NCBI GenBank assembly: GCA_014729665.1
Contig: WJJO01000057.1
Location: 1-7,768 of the forward strand
Direction: 5' to 3'
DNA: 7,768 bases
DNA from: Caldifarciminota bacterium
Lineage (GTDB): Bacteria; Hydrothermota; Tepidihabitantia; B3-TA06
Made by a program: the position numbers and the translations under genes. This document shows, one piece after another, positions 1 to 6,140 of this stretch. How positions within the stretch are numbered: position 1 is the first letter of the stretch; each line of letters opens with the position of its first letter. Under the pieces are notes generated by a model that searched no databases, was not told the DNA's origin, and saw only the letters and a program-made list of their open reading frames with translations.

Positions 1-249
1 CACACCTTGAAGAAAGAACACATAAAGCTTATCGGGCTTATGACATTAGGCCCTTTAACCGGCGATCAAGTTGCCATAAGAAAGGCATTTAGCTCGCTCC
101 GAGAACACAGGAACAGGGTTGAAAACGTCTTCGGGCATTATCTGCCCCATCTTTCGATGGGGATGAGTGAGGATTTCGAGATTGCCGTGGAGGAAGGTGC
201 AACCCTGGTAAGACTCGGAAGGGTGCTGTTCGGGCCGAGAAGAACGTAA
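1..249 (+). CDS. yggS: YggS/PLPBP-family pyridoxal phosphate-binding protein, C-terminal part (5' end outside window)
   Basis: The frame is open from base 1 and ends at TAA 247-249, leaving the last 82 residues. The fold-type III (alanine racemase-like barrel) signature of this family is clear: LSMGMSEDFEIAVEEGA followed by TLVRLGRVLFGPR, matching the family pattern SMGMS-D-x-x-A-I-x-x-G-(S/A)-T-x-V-R-x-G-x-x-x-FG-x-R. In known members this segment supplies backbone and side-chain contacts to the PLP phosphate. Upstream, GLMTLGPLTGDQ fits the family's GLMTI-P strand and loop. Members are cytosolic, bind PLP without clear catalysis, and help maintain B6 vitamer and amino-acid homeostasis. Family length is about 220-240 residues, so roughly two thirds lies to the left of the window. 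Internal ATG or TTG codons (for example TTG at 7) are not the real start. No intrinsic terminator is visible after the stop; the tRNA promoter begins 8 bp downstream. Family assignment is secure; the symbol follows the E. coli homologue. Confidence 0.92.
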   Translation, partial: HTLKKEHIKLIGLMTLGPLTGDQVAIRKAFSSLREHRNRVENVFGHYLPHLSMGMSEDFEIAVEEGATLVRLGRVLFGPRRT

Positions 250-257
250 AAACTGAC

Positions 258-286
258 TTGACAAATATAGTCAACTCTAGTATAGT
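258..286 (+). promoter_or_regulatory. Sigma70-type promoter of the tRNA-Phe gene
   Basis: TTGACA (258-263) is a perfect -35 hexamer and TATAGT (281-286) a one-mismatch -10 hexamer, separated by the ideal 17 bp. Transcription should start near 292-294, leaving a short 5' leader before the tRNA at 300. A second TATAGT at 266-271 is too close to the -35 to serve with it. The element shares extended flanks (CTTGACAAA and AGTATAGTT) with the promoter at 388-415. Confidence 0.85.
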
Positions 287-299
287 TCATAATCTTAAA

Positions 300-372
300 G
301 CCGGGGTAGCTCAGTTGGTAGAGCACGGGTCTGAAAAACCCGGTGTCCGCAGTTCGATTCTGCGCCCCGGCA
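300..372 (+). tRNA. tRNA-Phe (anticodon GAA)
   Basis: A complete 73-nt cloverleaf can be folded by hand. The acceptor stem is GCCGGGG (300-306) with CCCCGGC (365-371), all seven pairs perfect, and discriminator A372. The D stem is GCTC/GAGC (309-312/321-324) with loop AGTTGGTA. The anticodon stem is CGGGT/ACCCG (326-330/338-342) with loop CTGAAAA and anticodon GAA at 333-335. The variable loop is 5 nt (343-347). The T stem is CGCAG/CTGCG (348-352/360-364) with loop TTCGATT. The 3' CCA is not encoded (ATG follows GGC), so maturation needs CCA-adding nucleotidyltransferase. It has its own promoter 14 bp upstream and stands alone, not in a visible tRNA cluster. Confidence 0.97.
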
Positions 373-387
373 TGTTAAGCGAAGCGC

Positions 388-415
388 TTGACAAAGCTGA
401 GGAACACAGTATAGT
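388..415 (+). promoter_or_regulatory. Sigma70-type promoter of the envelope operon
   Basis: TTGACA (388-393) and TATAGT (410-415) are separated by 16 bp, giving an expected start near 422. The core is nearly identical to the tRNA promoter: both have CTTGACAAA then AGTATAGTT, with 12 bp between those blocks here and 13 bp there. The -35 box starts only 16 bp after the tRNA's 3' end. Such near-consensus elements imply strong, probably constitutive transcription of the downstream genes. No operator-like inverted repeat overlaps the core, apart from a weak 5-bp hairpin (377-389) touching the -35. Confidence 0.8.
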
Positions 416-473
416 TAATGAATAAAAAAGAACAAAGTAAAGTCAAACAAATCAAAGCCCAGGAGGGACTATT
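416..473 (+). promoter_or_regulatory. A-rich 5' leader with strong ribosome binding site
   Basis: About 50 nt lie between the predicted transcription start (near 422) and the ATG at 474. The stretch is strikingly A-rich and poor in stable hairpins, so it should be unstructured mRNA. It ends in a strong Shine-Dalgarno sequence, AGGAGG at 461-466 (in the context CCCAGGAGGGAC), 7 nt before the ATG. Consensus promoter, open leader and full Shine-Dalgarno together suggest heavy translation of the first gene. I see no riboswitch or attenuator. Confidence 0.7.
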
Positions 474-2102
474 ATGAAGAAGGCCTTCCTTCTATCACTC
501 CTTCTTGTAGTGGCTGCTTCAGCGGCCATGACTGTGACGTTAAGTCCAGTGCCAACGAAGGTTGGCGAATCGTTCACCCTGCAATTAGCCGGCGGTGAAG
601 CGAATGACAAGGTCCAGATTTATGTAAACTCTGGTGGTGAAAATAAAAGATGGATAGACCCTATTGAGACTGACCTGAACAATGACGGTGCAGCATCTGT
701 CGACGCTGAAATTACACATCCGGGAAGCAATCTTACGGTTTACGTAACAGGTGCGGATAACGGAGAATCAGACCCTTTCAATATCGCCTTAGGTGAACCT
801 GTAAATTGGCAGATTATTGCACCAGGACAAGAAAAGGTTGAAGGCAACGCTACAGTTCCAAGCGGCAAGACCGGTACAGGTGCTGTTACCGCCGGTGATA
901 CAATTACATACGATATAAACGTATGTGATGTATGGTATAACACCATCGATGATAACCCTACAGGATTCGAGATTTCTTGCACACAAGACCCTTTTATCTA
1001 CTACGACACTACCGCTATTTCACTACGTAAGGCCGGTACATCTACCGTTCGAGTATCCGGTGGTGCGTACAATGCAGACGAAAGTTCCGTAACGGTCAGT
1101 CCTGGTGAAGCGGTAGCTCTACTCATGATTTGCCCTGGTGAGACACATCTGCCCGGTGACGACTCTACTACGCTTTATCCGGGTAAAACAGGTGAAGTCA
1201 ATGATGCAATAATGAGTCAAGACTACTTGGTTGATATCTATGCGGTTGACCTCTGTTGGAATATAGACCCAAGTTACGGAACCTACGAGGTTGATGTTGA
1301 GGATGGTGCGACACCAGCAAACAATCTTACCCCAGGTAGAGATACAATTGAAAACGGACGCGCGGATGATGTCAACCTTGAATTCGTGAACGTCAAACCA
1401 CAAGGTGAGATAATCAGTGCAAAGGTAATCGGTGACGAACTTACGAGCTACGGAACCAAGGTTGATGTTGCTGGAGATATCGATTCTCTCTATGCGTTCT
1501 TTACAACCGCTGAAGTACCTGTTGGTGTAACCTCTGATTATACCGTAGAAGCATATATTGGTGGCGTGCCTGCCGGTTCAGATAACGACATTGCACTTGA
1601 GATTACCGAAGCTCCCGAAGGTTCCGAAGCTACTTTACCTGATACTATAGAAACACTTCCAAACCCACAAGGGGTTGCATACGCTACCTTCACACCTGAT
1701 GTAGCTGGAACATACGTAATTAGGGCATCTGCAGGTGGTGTATATGAGGATGCAACACTTGAAGTCGAAGACCCCGCAGGTTTGACTATCTATCCCAACC
1801 CCTTCAAGTACGCACCTTCCCAGGATGTTAACGATATCAACTTCAAGTACGAGGTGGTATCGGATAATCCTGCTGCCGAGGTCGTTCTTATGATAATCGA
1901 CATAGCAGGCAACATCGTGTACAAGGCCACCTACGACGAAACCGGAGACGAAAAACTTGAACCCGGATATCAGACCATTGTCTGGGACGGCACCAACGGC
2001 GATGGAGTAAAGATCGCAAGCGGAATGTATCAGGCGGTACTGAAGGTTACTATAGGCATCACCTCTGAGTTTTATCCCAAGAAATTCATGGTGATCTGGT
2101 AG
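474..2102 (+). CDS. Exported multi-domain Ig-like protein with C-terminal FlgD-like / T9SS-like module
   Basis: The 542-residue product has a classical Sec signal peptide (MKKAFLLSLLLVVAASAA, cleavage near residue 18). The rest reads as beta-sandwich domains in series: an N-terminal Ig-like domain (about 19-106), two related repeats (about 107-210 and 211-310), another Ig-like domain (about 311-433, ending AGTYVIRASAGG), and a C-terminal module (about 437-541). The repeats share PG(Q/E), GKTG and D-I-x-x-x-D-(V/L)-x-x-N elements, resembling the GETAAPG/GKTG/AVDANWN repeats of surface proteins in several candidate phyla. The C-terminal module has YPNPF (440-444), DIAGNIVYK and WDGTNGDGVKIASGMY (504-519), the FlgD Ig / type IX sorting-like signature. 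Four cysteines (151, 169, 220, 261) could form disulfides. The protein is likely secreted or cell-surface; ligand and exact role are unknown. ATG 474 is fixed by AGGAGG and the signal peptide. It is the first gene of the operon, 14 bp before the PorV-like gene. Confidence 0.85.
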   Translation: MKKAFLLSLLLVVAASAAMTVTLSPVPTKVGESFTLQLAGGEANDKVQIYVNSGGENKRWIDPIETDLNNDGAASVDAEITHPGSNLTVYVTGADNGESDPFNIALGEPVNWQIIAPGQEKVEGNATVPSGKTGTGAVTAGDTITYDINVCDVWYNTIDDNPTGFEISCTQDPFIYYDTTAISLRKAGTSTVRVSGGAYNADESSVTVSPGEAVALLMICPGETHLPGDDSTTLYPGKTGEVNDAIMSQDYLVDIYAVDLCWNIDPSYGTYEVDVEDGATPANNLTPGRDTIENGRADDVNLEFVNVKPQGEIISAKVIGDELTSYGTKVDVAGDIDSLYAFFTTAEVPVGVTSDYTVEAYIGGVPAGSDNDIALEITEAPEGSEATLPDTIETLPNPQGVAYATFTPDVAGTYVIRASAGGVYEDATLEVEDPAGLTIYPNPFKYAPSQDVNDINFKYEVVSDNPAAEVVLMIIDIAGNIVYKATYDETGDEKLEPGYQTIVWDGTNGDGVKIASGMYQAVLKVTIGITSEFYPKKFMVIW

Positions 2103-2116
2103 TATAGGAGGCTACA

Positions 2117-3409
2117 ATGAAAGCAAAATACTTACTCATAGTTCTGCCCCTCCTGGCAACCCTCGCATTTGGACAAACGAGTGAAACCGGTGCAGGCGGT
2201 CAGAGTGGCATAATATTCGAGTTAGGCGGGAGTGCACGTTCTCTCGCAATGGGTCAGGCTTACAATGCTATCGCCGACGAGGGCGAATGCATGCTTTACA
2301 ACCCCGCAGGCCTGGGTCAGATACGCACTACTAAGATAGGTTTAATGGGCGGTCTCCTGTATGCCGGAGCCATGCAAAGCGTTGTAACCGCAAACATGCC
2401 CCTGGCAACCTATGGAACCGTCGGGTTGACCTATTCTGGCGCGTTCTCCAGTCTGGACGATGGGGATATACTCGACCCTGAAGGTAATCCAGTCGGCGGC
2501 TCGGCAAGTATGAACAACTCGGCTCTCATGGTTAGTTACGGCAAGAAGTTCCGCTACATCGGTGTCGGTCTTTCCCCCAAGATCATGCTCGGTGTACTTC
2601 ATGACGAGTCGGCGTTCGGTTTCGATGCCGACTTCGGAGCCATCATCTATCCGGCAAGCATAAACCCGGATTGGAACTACGATCTGGTAACCATAGGTGT
2701 TTCGGTAAAGAACCTTCTGGGTTCTACCATGAGTTACACCGACAGCGGTGAGGAACCCGCAATTCCGCGCATACTGCGCGCAGGCGTGGGCGTCAAAATC
2801 CTCGAAATGTTCGCGGGTGACTTTGATATATCCCTTCCGCTTGGTGAAAGCGGTGAGACGGGTTGGTACGGGGGACTTGAGTTCACTCCGGTTGATATAA
2901 TTTCGTTGCGTGGAGGAGTCAACCATAACTCAATCAACGCAGGCATGGGGCTTCATTTCGATCTGGCCCGCAGTGTCGGGATGGATATCGATTATGCCTT
3001 CATGTACCCTTATGCGGCTGAGCCTGGATTCCTAGATCCCCTTCACAAGGTTTCCTTCAATGTTGAGCTCCGCAGCGTGGCCGGTCTGTGGGTTACTGTG
3101 AATCCGTCAGTGCTTACCTCTACCGAATATGCGGATATAGCCGTATACGGAGCTTCCCAGTACTATGGTAAAACAAAACGCTGGGTCTTCGAGATTTACG
3201 ACAAGGTAGGCACCGTTGTATACCGTCAATCCCGTGACGTAATCGATCCTGACCTCGACGCCCTTCCCTCCGAGTTCAAGTGGAGCGGTTTGGATAACAT
3301 GAAGGGTGGTCAGGTTAAAAACGGATGGTACTTCTACAGGTTTACCATCATTGACAACTTAGGCGACCAGATTGTCTACAAGGGCAAACTGTTGAAGGTA
3401 GAACGCTAA
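2117..3409 (+). CDS. PorV/PorQ-family-like outer-membrane protein with extra C-terminal Ig-like domain
   Basis: The 430-residue product has a signal peptide (MKAKYLLIVLPLLATLAFG, cleavage before Q20). The mature N-terminus carries the PorV/PorQ (UPF0164-like) hallmark GGSARSLAMGQAYNAIADE (38-56), then MLYNPAGLGQI (59-69), followed by alternating glycine-rich, aromatic strands to about residue 318, as expected for an outer-membrane beta barrel of the FadL-like superfamily. In Bacteroidetes, PorV shuttles type IX cargo to the surface attachment complex. After the barrel comes VTVNPSVLTS (326-335) and a domain to residue 430 with FEIYDKVGTVVY, FKWSGLDNMKGGQVKNGWYFY and KGKLLKV, the pattern of a FlgD-type Ig domain. 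That tail is absent from PorV of Porphyromonas as I know it. ATG 2117 follows AGGAGG (2106-2111) by 5 nt and lies 14 bp after the previous stop. Family call is fairly firm; a shuttle role here is inference. Confidence 0.85.
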   Translation: MKAKYLLIVLPLLATLAFGQTSETGAGGQSGIIFELGGSARSLAMGQAYNAIADEGECMLYNPAGLGQIRTTKIGLMGGLLYAGAMQSVVTANMPLATYGTVGLTYSGAFSSLDDGDILDPEGNPVGGSASMNNSALMVSYGKKFRYIGVGLSPKIMLGVLHDESAFGFDADFGAIIYPASINPDWNYDLVTIGVSVKNLLGSTMSYTDSGEEPAIPRILRAGVGVKILEMFAGDFDISLPLGESGETGWYGGLEFTPVDIISLRGGVNHNSINAGMGLHFDLARSVGMDIDYAFMYPYAAEPGFLDPLHKVSFNVELRSVAGLWVTVNPSVLTSTEYADIAVYGASQYYGKTKRWVFEIYDKVGTVVYRQSRDVIDPDLDALPSEFKWSGLDNMKGGQVKNGWYFYRFTIIDNLGDQIVYKGKLLKVER

Positions 3410-3425
3410 TTAGGAGAAAAGCGTT

Positions 3426-6140
3426 ATGAAGAAAGCGATAGTCATTACTGCAATCCTGCTTCTTGCAGGCATGCAGGTGGCGTACGGAGCGTTCGCGGAA
3501 GACTATGCTGAAGCGGAGAAGGCCTTTGAGAAACAGGAATATAAGAAGGCTTACGAACTCTATAAAGATATAGACAGAGAAGCTGAAGATCAAGGTTTCG
3601 CCGCCGAGGTGAATTACCGCATTGCTGCATGCGCTTACCAGTTAGGAAACATAGATGAAGCCTTAAGGCTTCTAGACGAAATACTAAACAAAATCATTCC
3701 ATCCGACTCCCGTTATGCATACCTTGCTCCCCAGGTCAATTTCTCGATAGGCTTATGCTACTATCAGAAGGGTGGAGCAGACGATAAGGCGAGGGCGGCC
3801 TTTGAAGCTGCTTCTATATACGGCGGTTTGGGCGTATCCGACTACCTTATCGGTCAGCCGGGTGTGGGTCCCGATTATGAGGCGGCTCGCGAACACCTGA
3901 GGGGCAAATTAGAAGAAGCTCCTTACCCGGTCGTAAGACTGTTCCTCGCAAGGGCATTGCTGCTTTCACGCAACCCAGACTACCTCAGTGAGATGAGGTA
4001 CGAGCTGGGTGACCTTGCAGACAACCCAAACTTCGATGAATTGGTTTTGTTCAGCACGGCCGAGATGCAGTTTTACAGCGAACAGTACGCAGCTGCAAAG
4101 GAGCTTTTCAGGCAATTCATGCAGGAATACCCCAAGAGCATCCTTCTTGACTATGCGGAGTACTACCTCGGTTGTTCTTTCTACCATGAGAAGGATTATC
4201 GTTTCGCGGTCGACCACTTTCAGGAGATAGCCGATCCTAACGAAAACGATCCCCTTCTGGCTGGACATGCCAACTTCTGGCTCGGTGAGGCATATTCAAA
4301 GATACCTCTTCCGGACAGTGCAATGTTCGGTTATGACCGTGCACGCTCCGTCGCTCGAAACACTATGGTTGATTTCTACACAACCTACCGTCTTTATGAA
4401 GTCTATCATCAGGAAGGTGATTTGGAGTCCGCGGAGCGCGAGGCTCAGCGCCTGGAAACCATCCAGGTTTCAGGCGGGAACCCCAATCTGATGCAGAATC
4501 TTGCCAACTACATCCGTGGTAATATAAAGTTCCAGCAGACCAGGTATCCTGAAGCTATGGCCGCCTACAACGAGGTGTGGCTTAACAAACCTCAGTTTAA
4601 CGACACCACAACGGTTGAGGAACTGATGGTATACGAAGCGGCTCTTGGAATGGCCCTGCTTACACTGAACAGGATAGGTAAGTTCAAGGAAGCAATGGGT
4701 AAACCGCCGACCTATCTGAACGACTTCAGAAGCTTTGCCTCGGAAAAGATGCGTAACGAGAATGAAGCGGTTAACGTAGAGTGGGGCGACGATTTCCGCG
4801 CCTACCTGCTTTACAACTGGGCCGACGCTACCTATTACTCATCCTATTCCAACGGCAAACTCCGCCACAGGCCCAGGCGCGAAGAGGCGCGTGAGTTATA
4901 CACCAGGGTTGAGGAGAATTATCCGGGAGCATATATCAGCACACTGGCCACAATTGCTAAAACCTGGTACAAGCTTGAGTCTTCCCGTTTCCGTGAGGCC
5001 GCGCAAGAGTTCAAGGGTATCTTCGAAACTACCCAGAAACTGGATGCGCTGGTTCTTTCAGCATACGGATACGCCCTGGCAAATTATTACGACGGCAATT
5101 ACGAACTAGCCTATCAATGGTTCCTTGATGAGGAAGGTTATAAAAAGAGCCTCGAGGTAGCAACCAGCAAGGAAAACGAAGACATCCAGGCCGGTATTCG
5201 CTATAACCAGATTGCAGACAGCCTGATTGACAACGCCCTTCTGTGGAAAGCACAGGCTGCTGAGAGGAATAAATGGTACGGTGACGCACTTGCCGTCTAC
5301 AGGAAGGTAACGGATAATTATCCGGAACGTCCGGCGGCGGGCAATGCCTGGCAAAAGATCGTCGATTTCTATCTTCAGGCAAAAGAAGTGGATAAAGCGA
5401 TGGCGGCAACCGATGATTTGAAGTCCCTGAAGGCCAAGAATCCTCGCATCTACAAGGAGCCTTATACCTTTGCCCTCGCCCTCATGTTCGACTACATGGC
5501 AAATGTTGCAAGAGACGAGGCAAAAGCCGAAGAATACGCGAAGACATTGATAAGCGAAACAGGCAGTACCGAAAAGATAGAGATGTTATACGCTTCCCAG
5601 GCCATGGACCTGACCGATGTTGCTGATATAGACGAACTTAGGGAAGTCATCGAGAGGCTTCGCGATTACAACGATCGCAGTCAATATCTTGTTGAACCTA
5701 TGTATAATCTGGGGCTTCTACTCATGCAGGATAAACGATTCGATGAAGCCAAGGAAGTACTTGTCAGCCTCCAAAACTGGCCCGATGCCAATGCTACACG
5801 CGACATGATGCCGGATATACGCTTCCAGTTAGCCAGGGCATACTACGAGGGTGGAAGCTATCAAGACGCTGCAGCCGAACTCGAGAGCTGGACAAAAACC
5901 TACACCAAGGGCGACGATGCCAGGATTGACCTTGCACCCAATGCTTTCTGGATTCTGGGCTTGTCATATTTCCAGCAAGGAGAAATAGAAAACTCGCCGC
6001 AGATTCGTACAAGGCATTACTCCGACGCACAGAGAAGCTTTGAGGTTATAAAAAATGACTACTCCGAATCCGAATTCTACGCAGAAAACTCAAAAAGCGT
6101 TGATGGCTTTATACAGCTTTGCGAAAAAGAAACCAGCTAA
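3426..6140 (+). CDS. Large exported tetratricopeptide-repeat protein
   Basis: The 904-residue product has a Sec signal peptide (MKKAIVITAILLLAGMQVAYG, cleavage at AYG or AFA, residues 21-24). The remainder is an alpha-helical solenoid. TPR-like helix pairs are visible at about 26-59 (AEKAFEKQEYKKAYELYKDI), 62-95, 102-135, 206-236, 243-276, 281-311, 360-390, 505-535, 543-570, 607-634, 757-785, 797-828 and 836-880. Recurrent core patterns are Y-x-x-G-x-Y/F-x-x-A and A-x-Y-x-x-G. No enzymatic motif is seen. Members of this loose group act as periplasmic scaffolds or assembly factors (compare BamD and CpoB/YbgF-type TPRs), but no specific orthologue can be named. There is no lipobox cysteine, so it is probably soluble periplasmic or peripherally attached. 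ATG 3426 has AGGAG (3412-3416) at 9 nt spacing and lies 16 bp after the barrel gene, indicating co-transcription. The stop is TAA 6138-6140. Confidence 0.9.
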   Translation: MKKAIVITAILLLAGMQVAYGAFAEDYAEAEKAFEKQEYKKAYELYKDIDREAEDQGFAAEVNYRIAACAYQLGNIDEALRLLDEILNKIIPSDSRYAYLAPQVNFSIGLCYYQKGGADDKARAAFEAASIYGGLGVSDYLIGQPGVGPDYEAAREHLRGKLEEAPYPVVRLFLARALLLSRNPDYLSEMRYELGDLADNPNFDELVLFSTAEMQFYSEQYAAAKELFRQFMQEYPKSILLDYAEYYLGCSFYHEKDYRFAVDHFQEIADPNENDPLLAGHANFWLGEAYSKIPLPDSAMFGYDRARSVARNTMVDFYTTYRLYEVYHQEGDLESAEREAQRLETIQVSGGNPNLMQNLANYIRGNIKFQQTRYPEAMAAYNEVWLNKPQFNDTTTVEELMVYEAALGMALLTLNRIGKFKEAMGKPPTYLNDFRSFASEKMRNENEAVNVEWGDDFRAYLLYNWADATYYSSYSNGKLRHRPRREEARELYTRVEENYPGAYISTLATIAKTWYKLESSRFREAAQEFKGIFETTQKLDALVLSAYGYALANYYDGNYELAYQWFLDEEGYKKSLEVATSKENEDIQAGIRYNQIADSLIDNALLWKAQAAERNKWYGDALAVYRKVTDNYPERPAAGNAWQKIVDFYLQAKEVDKAMAATDDLKSLKAKNPRIYKEPYTFALALMFDYMANVARDEAKAEEYAKTLISETGSTEKIEMLYASQAMDLTDVADIDELREVIERLRDYNDRSQYLVEPMYNLGLLLMQDKRFDEAKEVLVSLQNWPDANATRDMMPDIRFQLARAYYEGGSYQDAAAELESWTKTYTKGDDARIDLAPNAFWILGLSYFQQGEIENSPQIRTRHYSDAQRSFEVIKNDYSESEFYAENSKSVDGFIQLCEKETS

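Noticed and set aside
300..372. tRNA-Phe as an attachment site for an integrated element
   Set aside because: No integrase gene and no repeat of the tRNA 3' end is visible in the window; the downstream genes look like native envelope genes.
377..389. Small hairpin AAGCG-AAG-CGCTT as a terminator for the tRNA gene
   Set aside because: Only five pairs, no T-run after it, and it overlaps the -35 box of the next promoter.
2342..2926. 194-residue antisense open frame
   Set aside because: It lies wholly inside the PorV-like gene on the other strand, has low-complexity shadow-like composition and no recognisable motif; the plus-strand frame has signal peptide, family motif and Shine-Dalgarno.
5029..5409. 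126-residue antisense open frame
   Set aside because: Lies inside the TPR coding region, rich in Arg, Pro and Ser as expected for a complement-strand shadow, with no supporting signals.
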